A DNA stretch of 64,000 nucleotides from Mediterranea massiliensis (GTDB taxonomy: Bacteria; Bacteroidota; Bacteroidia; Bacteroidales; Bacteroidaceae): NCBI RefSeq assembly GCF_900128475.1, contig NZ_LT635836.1, positions 324,526-388,525 of the forward strand, given 5' to 3'. The notes beneath the pieces were generated by a model that worked only from the letters and a program-made list of their open reading frames with translations, made no database searches and had not been told where the DNA came from. Below, in pieces: positions 22,570 to 31,692 of the stretch. The translations under genes and the position numbers were made by a program. Within the stretch, counting starts at the first letter, position 1; each line of letters begins with the position of its first letter.

Positions 22570-23013
22570 ATGAAACTGAGTCAATCGTCCCTGTCCCAAC
22601 TCGGGAATACCATCAAGAAAGCAGTGAGCAGATACAATTGTGCCTGCGAACAGACTATTGTGACCGATATCCACCTGCAAGCCACCCCCACTTCCGGCGA
22701 ACTGGTTATCTTCAACGATGAAGACGAAGAGCTGGCCCGGACCACCATTGAAGAATGGATCAACTACGAAGGGGAAGACTTCAACAGCGATACCGAACGT
22801 ACGCTGTCGACTCTGCTGAATGAAATGAAAAGCGCCGGCGACTTTGACCAGATGACAAACCTGAAGCCTTTCTCTTTTGTACTGGTAGACGAAGACAAAG
22901 AAACGTTGGCCGAACTGCTTCTGATGGACGACGACACCCTGATGGTCAGCGATGAACTGCTGAAGGGACTGGACGAGGAACTGGACGAGTTCCTCAAGAA
23001 ACTATTGGAATAA
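22570..23013 (+). CDS. Acidic conserved cytoplasmic protein of unknown function
   Basis: This 147-residue protein has no signal or membrane segment. The N-terminus is mildly basic and Cys-containing (MKLSQSSLSQLGNTIKKA, YNCACEQ). The remainder is very acidic, with FNDEDEELARTTIEEWINYE and a C-terminal helix LKGLDEELDEFLKKLLE. I do not recognise the family. The composition would suit a small binding or adaptor protein, but no function can be given. It has its own promoter box and a strong bidirectional terminator, and it faces the sialidase operon. Confidence 0.8.
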   Translation: MKLSQSSLSQLGNTIKKAVSRYNCACEQTIVTDIHLQATPTSGELVIFNDEDEELARTTIEEWINYEGEDFNSDTERTLSTLLNEMKSAGDFDQMTNLKPFSFVLVDEDKETLAELLLMDDDTLMVSDELLKGLDEELDEFLKKLLE

Positions 23014-23029
23014 ACTTTTCTGCATACTC

Positions 23030-23089
23030 AAAAAGAAAGCTCCCCTCCCCATCCGCCGCATGGCGAAACAAGGAGGGGAGCTGTTTTTT
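23030..23089. terminator. Bidirectional terminator between convergent genes
   Basis: The arms 23038-23048 (AGCTCCCCTCC) and 23072-23082 pair perfectly. TTTTTT follows on the plus strand (23084-23089) and an A-run precedes the stem (T-run on the minus strand). It serves the acidic protein gene and the sialidase/GH123 operon. Confidence 0.9.
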
Positions 23090-24869
23090 ACTGACGGCCC
23101 AGCCAGTCGTGCAAAGCCGCCACATCGGCTTCCGGACGGATGCGCCCTTCTGGCAAAGCCTCCAGCGTAAACTTGGAAAGCAACTTCTCCAGACGGGCCA
23201 GCTTCCCTTTCTCACCCTTCCGGATAAACTCCTCCCGCAGGATGCGTACTTTCTCACACACCTGCACGCCTTCCATCATCCGCTCAAAACGTATGCTGCT
23301 CCGCGGACCCGGATAGACGCTGTAGGTGTCGCCTGCCGCCCACGTGCGGAAACGCGAATCGCGCAGGGGATCGGCCGTCCAGCTGTTGAAGGACCAACGC
23401 AGGTAACCGTCATATCCCTCGGCTACCGCATGGAGCATGGTCCACACGGCCTCGGCCGGACGGGAGAAAGTGAATGTATTCGGGAATGCTTCCACACAAC
23501 ACGTATAATAGGTGCTGACCTGTCCTCGAGCCTCACGGGCCTTCTTCACATCAGCCGGGAATTTCTGTCCCAAAGGAATGCAATAATAAAACAAATCCGA
23601 TTCTATTTCGGGATGATAGTTACCCGCTAACGTAATTTTAAACTCCGGATCAGCCGCACGAACCACCTTGATAGCCTCGCGCATGGCCTCCATGGGACGC
23701 TCGTCCATCGAAATGGCCGTGCGCTCGAACCAGCCCTTCTCGCGCAGATGACGGGCAAAGTCCTTCAGGAAAGTTCCCCAATACTCTGCATAGGCCACAT
23801 CGCCCGGCTTGGCATCCACAAACAGGACACGGTTGGTGGCTTCATCGTAATAATCGAAGTGCAAGGCCCAGGGAATCATGGTATAACAACTGATCAGTCC
23901 CTGAAGGCCGATGTCCTCGGTCATGAACTCCACCCACTTGTCGAACACAGCATAACCGAACTCCCACGAGCCGTCCAGCTTCCTGATGCGGGTCACCATG
24001 CTGTCGAAGGGGTCTTCCGTCTGCCCGTTCCAAGGCTTGTGCATGATGCTGGCCGTAATGGCCTTCTGGCCCGCATCGGCCAACATCTTCATGATGGGAC
24101 GCATGGCGTCGAAATGCTCCTTGCTCCAAAGCGGCACCTGGTAATAGCGCGCCACCGCATAAGGGTTCTGCCACAGGTCCAGATTGAACTTCCAGTCCTG
24201 CGGAGCCGGAAGCGTACGGTTCACCACCTTCACTTCGAAAGGCAGAGACATCGGTTCCATACCCTCGGCACTGACCATTAGACGTGATCGATACGTACCG
24301 GCCTGGACGTCAGCCGGAACCCAAACGCTCAACCATATCGGCTGCGAACAACGTTCCCTGATATCGAGTTCCTGCGCGATGTCGAGCACATCGGCCACCA
24401 ACGAGGAATCCCACTGGGTCTTGTCGGGCCGATTGCCGCAACCGCCTTTCCCGTCCTTGTTCAGCTCGTCGGTCATGACGTAGCGCACAAAATTCGTCTT
24501 CACGGCCGAAGCGGGAATGACCGAACGGCCGTTCTTCAGTTCGCTGACTTCCACACGCACGTTCTTCAGGGCCTGTCGGGTCCAAAGCACAGCCTGCGCA
24601 TGCACCCGCTCGCCTTTCCAGGCTGTCATCCGGGTACTCCCCTTGCGGGTCCCTTCAGGAATGCTCAACTTGGGATAACGCACATCGACACTGCCCCAAG
24701 CCAAAGCCGTCGGACGCTGCATCTTGTTCCAAACGGCCTCTCCGTCGTGGGGCTTCGTATCCGTCAATTCTTCATAAGCGCCCAACGGATACTGCTCCGC
24801 GGGCTGCTGGGCACTGCACCACAGACTGGCAGAGAGTGCCCACACCCATAATAATCCTTTCTTTGTCAT
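23088..24869 (-). CDS. GH123-type glycoside hydrolase (beta-N-acetylgalactosaminidase-like, DUF4091)
   Basis: This 593-residue secreted protein starts MTKKGLLWVWALSASLWCSAQQ at 24869. The open frame runs further upstream only because it overlaps nanH out of frame. After an N-terminal beta-sandwich comes a TIM-barrel with the adjacent acid pair Asp389-Glu390 in AISMDERPMEAM, as in the GH123 enzyme of Phocaeicola vulgatus, which uses substrate-assisted catalysis. The C-terminal EGYDGYLRWSFNSWTADPL block is typical of DUF4091/GH123. It likely removes terminal beta-GalNAc from host glycolipids or related glycans in the periplasm. It lies 8 bp downstream of the sialidase gene, which would expose such residues. 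Confidence 0.87.
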   Translation of the reverse strand: MTKKGLLWVWALSASLWCSAQQPAEQYPLGAYEELTDTKPHDGEAVWNKMQRPTALAWGSVDVRYPKLSIPEGTRKGSTRMTAWKGERVHAQAVLWTRQALKNVRVEVSELKNGRSVIPASAVKTNFVRYVMTDELNKDGKGGCGNRPDKTQWDSSLVADVLDIAQELDIRERCSQPIWLSVWVPADVQAGTYRSRLMVSAEGMEPMSLPFEVKVVNRTLPAPQDWKFNLDLWQNPYAVARYYQVPLWSKEHFDAMRPIMKMLADAGQKAITASIMHKPWNGQTEDPFDSMVTRIRKLDGSWEFGYAVFDKWVEFMTEDIGLQGLISCYTMIPWALHFDYYDEATNRVLFVDAKPGDVAYAEYWGTFLKDFARHLREKGWFERTAISMDERPMEAMREAIKVVRAADPEFKITLAGNYHPEIESDLFYYCIPLGQKFPADVKKAREARGQVSTYYTCCVEAFPNTFTFSRPAEAVWTMLHAVAEGYDGYLRWSFNSWTADPLRDSRFRTWAAGDTYSVYPGPRSSIRFERMMEGVQVCEKVRILREEFIRKGEKGKLARLEKLLSKFTLEALPEGRIRPEADVAALHDWLGRQ

Positions 24870-24877
24870 GGTATCTT

Positions 24878-26515
24878 TTATTTCAGAATATCTTCCAACT
24901 TCACTGCCTGGAACAAGATATGGGCCGTGCTGCTCTCGTAGAGAATGCCGACCGTTTCGCGGTCGATCATCGTCAGACACGAATAGCCCCAGCTGCCGCC
25001 TTCGTCCAGCATCAGCCGGTTCTCGGGCAGCCACGTCAGGCCATTGTCCAGACTGGCCTTGATGGTCATGCGGTGGCGGTTCTTCGGGCTGTCGGGGTTG
25101 GAGAACAGCAAGAGCGGCTTGCCTGTCACATTGTCTTCGGCCGCCACATGCAGCAGGCTGGCCATACAAACGGGCTCTACCAGCGCCTTGCGTGAAGAGG
25201 GATGCTCTTCCCACGTAGCCCCAAAGTCGCGGGTCACCGCTACGGCACGACTGCCTCCACGATTGTCGCGCATGTTCAGCATCAGTACGCCCGGCTCCAC
25301 TTCTGCCACCTGCGACTCGGTGGTGTTGGTGCGGGCCGGCTGGCTGATGTGCCACGTCTTGCCGTGGTCCTTGCTATAGATGATGCAGGCACAGGGGATG
25401 CGGTCGGCACCGATGAACTGGCCGGCGAAGACCAGGGTGCCGTCGGCCATCGAGATGCCCCGACCCGGTCCCTGCAAGAGGAAATACCATTCGGGCGACT
25501 TCACCTGTTCCGTAATATTGATGGGGTCGGACCACGTCTTGCCGTCGTCATCGCTCTTCACCAGCATCAGCTGGGCCGTCTGATCCAGCGTCATGCCCTG
25601 ACCCGAATTGTTCCAGGCACGTGCGTTGCCCATGCCATGCGTCCAGGCCGCCATAATCCAGATAGTACCCTTCTGCTTGTCCACCAGGATGGCCGGATCG
25701 CCCACACCGTTCTGTGCCTTGGGCAGCCCGCCATACTCGCCGAAGCTCATGGGTATCTGCATTTTCTCCCACGTCTGCCCGCCGTCGGTACTGCGACTCA
25801 GACCGATTTCAATGTATTCCTGCAGGTCGACACTGTTATTGTGGCGTACGTCATAGACGGCCAGCAGCGTACCCTTGTTGCTGGTTACGAGGCCAGGAAT
25901 GCGGTAGGCGGCCACACCGTCGTCGCCCGCCTGACGGACACCGAAGCCCATCCGATGGACACGCGGACCGTTGGCCAGCTTCAGCGGAGCGGCCTGTCCG
26001 TCGATTTCAACCGAAGCCACCGAGGCCGAGAACTTGGAAAGCAGCGATGCCTGCGGCTTCATCTGGAGGCTGATCCAGAAATAATTGATGCCCGGATAGA
26101 GTGTCTGGTTCACGTCAAACACCACTTCACGGCCGGGCGAACGGACTTCGCTCTTCAATACAGAATAGGAAGGATTGGCCGCACGGGTCTGTCCTACGGT
26201 ATAGGCCGACACATAGGCCACAGGAGCATAATATCCCTTGCCGCTACGCTCCACGCACTCCGTACCGCCATAGTACAGTTTGACGGCTTCTACCTGAGTC
26301 AGGTCGACCGCTTCGCCCAGGTCCAGAAGGACACGGTCCAGCTTCTTGCCTTCGCCGTTGTCGATGCGCAGGTGGAACAGTTCGTTGTCCTGACGGTCTA
26401 TCAGAACGGGGATATTGGTTTCGCGGATGAATACCGTGTCGGTGACGGTGGAAATGGCTCCCCATGCGGGGCAACACAAGACCGCCAGCAACAAAAGTGA
26501 AGTGATTTTTCTCAT
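24878..26515 (-). CDS. nanH: Sialidase (exo-alpha-sialidase, GH33)
   Basis: This 545-residue secreted enzyme (signal MRKITSLLLLAVLCCPAWG) hydrolyses terminal sialic acids from host glycans. The N-terminal ~185 residues form a lectin-like beta domain. The catalytic propeller starts with the arginine motif YRIP (204-207). Asp-boxes are seen as SRSTDGGQTW, KSDDDGKTWS, SKDHGKTW, TRDFGATW and SLDNGLTW. The late VGILYESS carries the Glu/Tyr region. It is co-transcribed with the GH123-type enzyme 8 bp downstream. No nan catabolic genes are next to it, so sialic acid use must be encoded elsewhere if present. Confidence 0.95.
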   Translation of the reverse strand: MRKITSLLLLAVLCCPAWGAISTVTDTVFIRETNIPVLIDRQDNELFHLRIDNGEGKKLDRVLLDLGEAVDLTQVEAVKLYYGGTECVERSGKGYYAPVAYVSAYTVGQTRAANPSYSVLKSEVRSPGREVVFDVNQTLYPGINYFWISLQMKPQASLLSKFSASVASVEIDGQAAPLKLANGPRVHRMGFGVRQAGDDGVAAYRIPGLVTSNKGTLLAVYDVRHNNSVDLQEYIEIGLSRSTDGGQTWEKMQIPMSFGEYGGLPKAQNGVGDPAILVDKQKGTIWIMAAWTHGMGNARAWNNSGQGMTLDQTAQLMLVKSDDDGKTWSDPINITEQVKSPEWYFLLQGPGRGISMADGTLVFAGQFIGADRIPCACIIYSKDHGKTWHISQPARTNTTESQVAEVEPGVLMLNMRDNRGGSRAVAVTRDFGATWEEHPSSRKALVEPVCMASLLHVAAEDNVTGKPLLLFSNPDSPKNRHRMTIKASLDNGLTWLPENRLMLDEGGSWGYSCLTMIDRETVGILYESSTAHILFQAVKLEDILK

Positions 26516-26535
26516 GATACAATGGTTTTAAGATG

Positions 26536-26592
26536 ATACAAAACAAACGTCGGGCTCTGCTTTCCTGTAACAGAAAGCCGCACCCGACGTTT
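26536..26592 (-). terminator. Terminator after valS, upstream of nanH
   Basis: The arms AAACGTCGGG (26545-26554) and CCCGACGTTT (26583-26592) enclose an inner TTTC/GAAA stem. On the minus strand the stem is followed by TGTTTTGT. Confidence 0.75.
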
Positions 26593-26603
26593 CTATATTT
26601 ATT

Positions 26604-26680
26604 AGCTACGAGCTACAAGCTACGAGTGATGAGTGACAAGCCGGAAAACTCGTAGCTCGTAGCTCGTCACTCATCACTAC
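26604..26680. repeat. Inverted pair of 7-bp tandem repeats (AGCTACG type)
   Basis: 26604-26640 is a run of heptamers AGCTACG, AGCTACA, AGCTACG, AGTGATG, AGTGACA. 26649-26680 holds the complementary heptamers CTCGTAG, CTCGTAG, CTCGTCA, CTCATCA. The two runs can fold into a hairpin directly after the valS stop codon. Confidence 0.75.
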
Positions 26681-26681
26681 T

Positions 26682-29366
26682 TCACGCTTTCTTCAGCGCA
26701 GCGATGCTTTCCTTCAGCGACTTGATGATGCTTTCGGCATCGGCCTGCTTCTTGCGCTCCAGCTCGATGACGGCGGCAGGAGCGTTGTTCACAAACTTCT
26801 CGTTGCTGAGCTTCTTCAGTACGCCTTGCAAGAAACCTTCCTTGTGCTTCAGCTCGGCTTCCATGCGGGCGATTTCAGCTTCCACGTCAATCATGTTGCC
26901 CAGAGGTACGGCATACTCCGTCGTGCCTACCATGAAGGCGGCGGCGCCGTCGGCCTTGGCCTCGACCACGGTGATGGACGAGAGGTTACACATCTTCGTG
27001 ATGACGGCGTTGAAGGCGGCTACAGGGTTCTCGCCCACGGCCTGCAACTCCAGCGCTTCCTTCTGCGCAATGTTCTTCTGCAAGCGGATGGAGCGGACGT
27101 TGCTGATGATTTCCTTCACAACCTCGAACTGCTGCACGAGGGCTTCGTCCACCGGTCCCGGAGCGGCCATGGGGCTCACCATCAGGCTATCGCCGTCCTT
27201 GCGGTCCACGATATGCTGCCACAGCTCTTCAGTGATGAAGGGCATGAACGGATGGAGCAGGTGGAGCAGGTTGTCGAAGAAACCGATGGTCGTGTCATAC
27301 ACGGCCTTGCTGATGGGCTGGCCGTAAGCAGGCTTGATCATCTCCAGATACCAGCTGGAGAACTCGTCCCAGAAGAGCTTGTAGACAGCCATCAGGGCTT
27401 CGCTCAGGCGGTACTTGCTGAAGAGGTCGGCCACTTCGGCGGCTACGGCGTTCTGCTTCGACTCGAACCACTTCATGGCCAGGGCGGCAGCTTCGGGCAC
27501 TTCGACGTCGGCGCTCACTTCCCAACCCTTGACGAGACGGAAGGCGTTCCATATCTTGTTGTTGAAGTTACGGCCTTGCTCGCACAGGGCATCGTCGAAG
27601 AGGATGTCGTTGCCGGCAGGAGCCGAAAGCATCATACCCATGCGCACACCGTCGGCACCATAGCGTTCGATGAGGTCCAGCGGGTCGGGCGAGTTGCCCA
27701 GCGACTTGGACATCTTGCGTCCCAGCTTGTCGCGCACGATACCTGTGAAGTATACGTTGCGGAAAGGCATGTCGCCAATGTATTCGTATCCGGCCATGAT
27801 CATGCGGGCCACCCAGAAGAAGATGATGTCCGGGCCTGTCACCAGGTCGCTCGTCGGATAGTAGTATTTGATTTCCTCGTTGCCGGGGTTGTTGATGCCG
27901 TCGAACAGGGAGATGGGCCACAACCAGGAAGAGAACCACGTGTCGAGGCAATCTTCGTCCTGACGCAGGTCTTCCAGCTTCAGGTCGGCCTTGCCGGTCT
28001 TCTCCTTGGCCAGTTCGAGCGCCTTCTCGGGCGTCTCGGCCACCACGTATCCGCCTTCGGGCAGGAAGTAGGCAGGAATGCGGTGTCCCCACCACAGCTG
28101 GCGGCTGATACACCAGTCCTTGATGTTCTCCAGCCAGTTCTTGTACGTGTTCTTGTACTTGGCGGGATAGAACTTCAGTTCGTCGTTCATGACAGGCGGC
28201 AGGGCCATGTCGGCAAAGTGCTGCATCTTGAGGAACCACTGCATGGAGAGCTTCGGCTCGATGGCCACGTTGGTACGCTCGGAGAAGCCCACCTTGTTGG
28301 TATAGGCCTCCACCTTCTCCAGCAGGCCGGCGGCGGCGAGGTCTTTCTCAATCTGTTCGCGCACGTCGAAGCGGTCCATGCCTACATAGAGGCCGGCTGC
28401 TTCGCTCAGGGTGCCGTTATCGTTGAAGATGTCGATGCTCGGCAGGTTGTATTTCTCGCCCAGCATGTAGTCGTTCACGTCGTGGGCAGGCGTCACCTTC
28501 AAACAGCCCGTACCGAACTCTACATCCACGTAGTCATCCTGAATGACGGGGATGACACGGCCTACGAGGGGCACGATGACTTTCTTGCCCTTCAGCCACT
28601 GGTTCTTGGGGTCGGCAGGGTTGATACACATGGCCGTATCGCCCATGATGGTTTCGGGACGGGTCGTGGCCACTACGGCATAGCGGCGGCCCTGGGCATC
28701 GCGGTGAACCACTTCACCCTCGGCACCGGTCTCGCCCGACATGTCGTCGTCGGCCACGTAGTATTTCAGGTAGTAGAGCTTGCTGTGCTCTTCCTTATAG
28801 ATCACTTCCTCGTCGCTCAGGGCGGTCAGCGCCTTGGGGTCCCAGTTCACCATGCGCACGCCGCGGTAGATGAGCCCCTTGTTGTAGAGGTCGACAAAGA
28901 CCTTGATGACGCTCTTGCTGCGCATCTCGTCCATGGTGAAAGCGGTACGGTCCCAGTCGCACGAAGCGCCCAGCTTGCGGAGCTGCTTCAGGATGATGCC
29001 GCCGTGTTCTTCGGTCCATTCCCAGGCATGCTTCAGGAACTCCTCGCGCGTCAGGTCGGTCTTCTTGATGCCCTGCGCGGCCAGTTTGTTCACCACCTTG
29101 GCTTCGGTAGCAATGGAAGCATGGTCGGTACCCGGCACCCAGCAGGCGTTCTTGCCTTCCATGCGGGCGCGGCGCACCAGGATATCTTGAATGGTATTAT
29201 TAAGCATGTGTCCCATGTGGAGCACACCGGTGACGTTGGGAGGCGGGATGACGACGGTGTACGGTTGACGGCCATCGGGTTTCGAACTGAACAGTTTGTG
29301 GTCCAGCCAATACTGGTACCACTTTCCCTCTACGTCGGCGGGATTGTACTTACTTGCTAATTCCAT
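26682..29366 (-). CDS. valS: Valyl-tRNA synthetase
   Basis: This class I synthetase charges tRNA-Val. In the 894-residue protein the HIGH motif is HMGH (50-53, in [15 protein letters not shown]) and the KMSKS motif is at 551-555 ([15 protein letters not shown]). The editing domain (CP1) between them contains [13 protein letters not shown] and the [16 protein letters not shown] block. The C-terminus is the usual coiled-coil arm (about 820-894, rich in Lys, Glu and Ala). The start [20 protein letters not shown] is the family start. A promoter with good -33 and -7 boxes lies 46-79 bp upstream, and hairpins follow the stop. Confidence 0.98.
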   Translation of the reverse strand: MELASKYNPADVEGKWYQYWLDHKLFSSKPDGRQPYTVVIPPPNVTGVLHMGHMLNNTIQDILVRRARMEGKNACWVPGTDHASIATEAKVVNKLAAQGIKKTDLTREEFLKHAWEWTEEHGGIILKQLRKLGASCDWDRTAFTMDEMRSKSVIKVFVDLYNKGLIYRGVRMVNWDPKALTALSDEEVIYKEEHSKLYYLKYYVADDDMSGETGAEGEVVHRDAQGRRYAVVATTRPETIMGDTAMCINPADPKNQWLKGKKVIVPLVGRVIPVIQDDYVDVEFGTGCLKVTPAHDVNDYMLGEKYNLPSIDIFNDNGTLSEAAGLYVGMDRFDVREQIEKDLAAAGLLEKVEAYTNKVGFSERTNVAIEPKLSMQWFLKMQHFADMALPPVMNDELKFYPAKYKNTYKNWLENIKDWCISRQLWWGHRIPAYFLPEGGYVVAETPEKALELAKEKTGKADLKLEDLRQDEDCLDTWFSSWLWPISLFDGINNPGNEEIKYYYPTSDLVTGPDIIFFWVARMIMAGYEYIGDMPFRNVYFTGIVRDKLGRKMSKSLGNSPDPLDLIERYGADGVRMGMMLSAPAGNDILFDDALCEQGRNFNNKIWNAFRLVKGWEVSADVEVPEAAALAMKWFESKQNAVAAEVADLFSKYRLSEALMAVYKLFWDEFSSWYLEMIKPAYGQPISKAVYDTTIGFFDNLLHLLHPFMPFITEELWQHIVDRKDGDSLMVSPMAAPGPVDEALVQQFEVVKEIISNVRSIRLQKNIAQKEALELQAVGENPVAAFNAVITKMCNLSSITVVEAKADGAAAFMVGTTEYAVPLGNMIDVEAEIARMEAELKHKEGFLQGVLKKLSNEKFVNNAPAAVIELERKKQADAESIIKSLKESIAALKKA

Positions 29367-29411
29367 TTCTCTTTAAATCTATAAAATTAAAATTGTTTGC
29401 GATTATGGGCA

Positions 29412-29445
29412 CAAAATTAGTAATTTATTGCTTTCCATCGGCAAA
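29412..29445 (-). promoter_or_regulatory. Putative valS promoter
   Basis: On the minus strand TTTG (29445-29442) is followed after 22 bp by TAATTTTG (29419-29412), an exact -7 match. Confidence 0.6.
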
Positions 29446-29464
29446 AGCAACGGAAAGATTTGTC

Positions 29465-29472
29465 TATCTTTG
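29465..29472 (+). promoter_or_regulatory. Putative promoter (-7 box TATCTTTG) of the DUF3810 gene
   Basis: An exact TAnnTTTG match, divergent from the valS promoter. It would give a 5' UTR of about 160 nt that contains the whole of array C. Confidence 0.6.
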
Positions 29473-29495
29473 CGCAAAGACGGCGGTTTTGCTCC

Positions 29496-29640
29496 GGTTC
29501 AAACGGAGTATACCGTCGGTTCAAAGGCTTTAAACTCTCAGTTTAAACGGACTAAACTGACAGTTTAAAAGCATTAAACTGACAGTTTATCGCTATTAAA
29601 CCGGCAGTTTATTTTCTGCAAACTAAAATAAACTGATAGT
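29496..29640 (+). repeat. Array C: five 22-bp tandem units with core TAAACTGACAGTTTA in a 5' UTR
   Basis: Units begin at 29496, 29518, 29540, 29562 and 29584, exactly 22 bp apart. The dyad TAAACT-N3-AGTTTA is centred on the unit junctions: it starts at 29531, 29553, 29575 and 29597 (the last with TAAACC). A further half-copy at 29629 touches the ATG at 29641. The first two units share GGTTCAAA at their starts. The array lies between the -7 box at 29465 and the start codon. Confidence 0.85.
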
Positions 29641-30759
29641 ATGCTGACATTCAATACTCTAAGAAATACGTCGAAAGGCGGCGACAGGACTGCACGCCCT
29701 TGGTGGAAACGTCTGAAGAAGCGCCACTTTGTACTGATGGCACTGATACTTATAGTGTGGCTCGTTCAGCTCCTGCCCGCCGCCGGAGCCTGCTACGCCC
29801 GATACATTTACCCCACCATAGCCCGCGTGCTGACCGCCGTGTCCGACCTCATCCCCTTCGCCGTGGGCGACCTCTTCATTGCCCTCAGCATTGCCTGGCT
29901 CGTTGTCTGGCCTTTTTACGCCCGCCTCCGCCGCAAGAAGCCCTGGCGGCGCATCGCTGGTCGCGAAGTGGAGTACCTGCTCTGGATTTACGTCTGGTTC
30001 TACCTGGCCTGGGGACTGAACTACTCGCAACCCGACTTCTACCAGCGGACAGGCATCGCCCGCACGGCCTACACGCCCGAGAACTTCGCCCGCTTCACGG
30101 ACGCCTACATCGAACGGCTGAACGCCTCATATACGCCTGTAGACAGCATCGACACCGACGTGGTGCGCACAGAGGTAGTACGCGGCTATCGGGCCATCAG
30201 CCTCGCGCTGGGCGTACTTCCGCCCACGACCGACCGCCCGCAGGCCAAGACGATGCTCTTCACCCCCTTCATCTCGATGGTGGGCGTCACGGGCAGCATG
30301 GGTCCCTTCTTCTGCGAGTTCACCCTGAACGGCGACCTGCTGCCTGCCGACTATCCCGCCACCTATGCCCACGAGCTGGCCCACCGCCTGGGCATCACCA
30401 GCGAGGCGGAGGCCAACTTCTACGCCTATCAGGTATGCACCCGCTCCAGCGTACCCGCCCTGCGCTTCAGCGGCTACTACTCCATCTTCTTCCACGTGTT
30501 GGGCAACGCCCGCCGTCTGATGGACGAGGCTGCCTACCAGGCACTTGTAGAGAACATCCGCCCCGAAATCATCCAACTGGCCAAGGACCATCAAGCCTAT
30601 TGGTCGGCCAAGTACAGCCCGCTGGTCGGCGCCGTGCAAGACTGGATCTACGACCTCTACCTGAAGGGCAACCAGATAGAAAGCGGCCGTCAGAACTACT
30701 CCGAGGTGGTGGGGCTGCTCATCTCGTACGAAACGGCACGAAACGCAGAAAATCCATAA
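29641..30759 (+). CDS. DUF3810 membrane protein with HExxH metalloprotease-like motif
   Basis: This 372-residue protein has membrane helices near residues 30-47, 68-92 and 112-124, followed by a large domain containing YAHELAHRLGITSEAEANF. The HELAH sequence fits the zinc-protease pattern HExxH, with Glu residues downstream (EAEANFYAY) as possible third ligands. The DUF3810 family is Bacteroidetes/Firmicutes-wide and untested. A membrane-bound zinc peptidase is a fair guess. The start is ATG 29641, right at the end of array C. mazG follows 42 bp downstream but has its own promoter box. Confidence 0.9.
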   Translation: MLTFNTLRNTSKGGDRTARPWWKRLKKRHFVLMALILIVWLVQLLPAAGACYARYIYPTIARVLTAVSDLIPFAVGDLFIALSIAWLVVWPFYARLRRKKPWRRIAGREVEYLLWIYVWFYLAWGLNYSQPDFYQRTGIARTAYTPENFARFTDAYIERLNASYTPVDSIDTDVVRTEVVRGYRAISLALGVLPPTTDRPQAKTMLFTPFISMVGVTGSMGPFFCEFTLNGDLLPADYPATYAHELAHRLGITSEAEANFYAYQVCTRSSVPALRFSGYYSIFFHVLGNARRLMDEAAYQALVENIRPEIIQLAKDHQAYWSAKYSPLVGAVQDWIYDLYLKGNQIESGRQNYSEVVGLLISYETARNAENP

Positions 30760-30767
30760 AATCTTCG

Positions 30768-30775
30768 TACCTTTG
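30768..30775 (+). promoter_or_regulatory. Putative mazG promoter (-7 box TACCTTTG)
   Basis: An exact TAnnTTTG match lies 26 bp before the mazG start. Confidence 0.55.
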
Positions 30776-30801
30776 CGAAAAAGAATTTAAACTGAAGAAC
30801 C

Positions 30802-31596
30802 ATGCAACATACCCGTAAAGAACAGATGGAAGCCTTCGGACGCTTCCTCGACATCCTCGACGAACTGCGCGAGAAATGTCCCTGGGACCGCAAGCAGACC
30901 AACGAAAGCCTGCGCCCCAACACCATCGAAGAAACCTACGAACTGTGCGACGCCCTGATGCGCGACGACAAGCAGGACATCTGCAAGGAGCTGGGCGACG
31001 TCCTGCTGCACGTGGCCTTCTATGCCAAGATAGGCAGCGAGACGGATGACTTCGACATCAAGGACGTATGCGACCGCCTGTGCGAGAAGCTCATCTTCCG
31101 CCATCCGCACGTCTTCGGTAACGAAAAGGCCGAAACGGCTGCCCAGGTTGTGGAGAACTGGGAGCAACTGAAACTGAAGGAAAAAGGTGGAAACAAAAGT
31201 GTATTGGCAGGTGTACCCGCTGCCCTGCCCTCGCTCATCAAGGCCTACCGCATACAGGACAAGGCCCGCAACGTAGGCTTCGACTGGGAAGAGCGCGAAC
31301 AGGTGTGGGACAAGGTGAAGGAAGAAATCCAGGAGTTTCAGGCCGAAGTGGCCAACATGGACAAGCAGAAAGCCGAAGAAGAGTTTGGCGACGTGCTGTT
31401 CAGCCTCATCAACGCCGCCCGCCTCTACAAAATCAACCCCGACAATGCACTGGAGCACACCAACCAGAAATTCATCCGCCGCTTCAACTACCTCGAGGCA
31501 CACACCCTCAAGGAAGGCCGCAACCTGCACGACATGACGCTGGCCGAGATGGATGCCATCTGGGAGGAAGCCAAGAAACTGGAAAAGGAGCAATAA
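30802..31596 (+). CDS. mazG: Nucleoside triphosphate pyrophosphohydrolase
   Basis: MazG hydrolyses NTPs and dNTPs to monophosphates and pyrophosphate, cleaning up damaged nucleotides and modulating ppGpp responses. The 264-residue protein has two MazG repeats, as in E. coli. The first is RPNTIEETYELCDALMRDD with KELGDVLLHVAF, and the second is EEREQVWDKVKEEIQEFQAE with AEEEFGDVLFSLIN. Both carry the EExxE/ExxD metal-binding set. A promoter box precedes it. A hairpin just after the stop probably serves the convergent gene, and perhaps both. Confidence 0.96.
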   Translation: MQHTRKEQMEAFGRFLDILDELREKCPWDRKQTNESLRPNTIEETYELCDALMRDDKQDICKELGDVLLHVAFYAKIGSETDDFDIKDVCDRLCEKLIFRHPHVFGNEKAETAAQVVENWEQLKLKEKGGNKSVLAGVPAALPSLIKAYRIQDKARNVGFDWEEREQVWDKVKEEIQEFQAEVANMDKQKAEEEFGDVLFSLINAARLYKINPDNALEHTNQKFIRRFNYLEAHTLKEGRNLHDMTLAEMDAIWEEAKKLEKEQ

Positions 31597-31643
31597 AAAT
31601 GCAGCCTCCCGACGCTGAAGCCCTTTCAACATCGGGAGGCTGC
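31594..31643 (-). terminator. Terminator between mazG and the convergent sigma operon
   Basis: The arms GCAGCCTCCCGA (31601-31612) and TCGGGAGGCTGC (31632-31643) pair perfectly. On the minus strand the stem is followed by ATTTTTATT. There is no T-run on the plus side. Confidence 0.85.
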
Positions 31644-31692
31644 CTACCTCTTGAAAACTGAAATCAGTCTGCTATAGTCGGAAACGTCCTTC

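Noticed and set aside
24870..25355. N-terminal extension of the GH123-type protein into nanH
   Set aside because: The extra residues are nanH read in another frame. The signal peptide starts at 24869.
26826..29360. Open frame of 844 codons opposite valS
   Set aside because: It lies wholly antisense to valS, has low-complexity His/Val/Gly composition and no recognisable motif.
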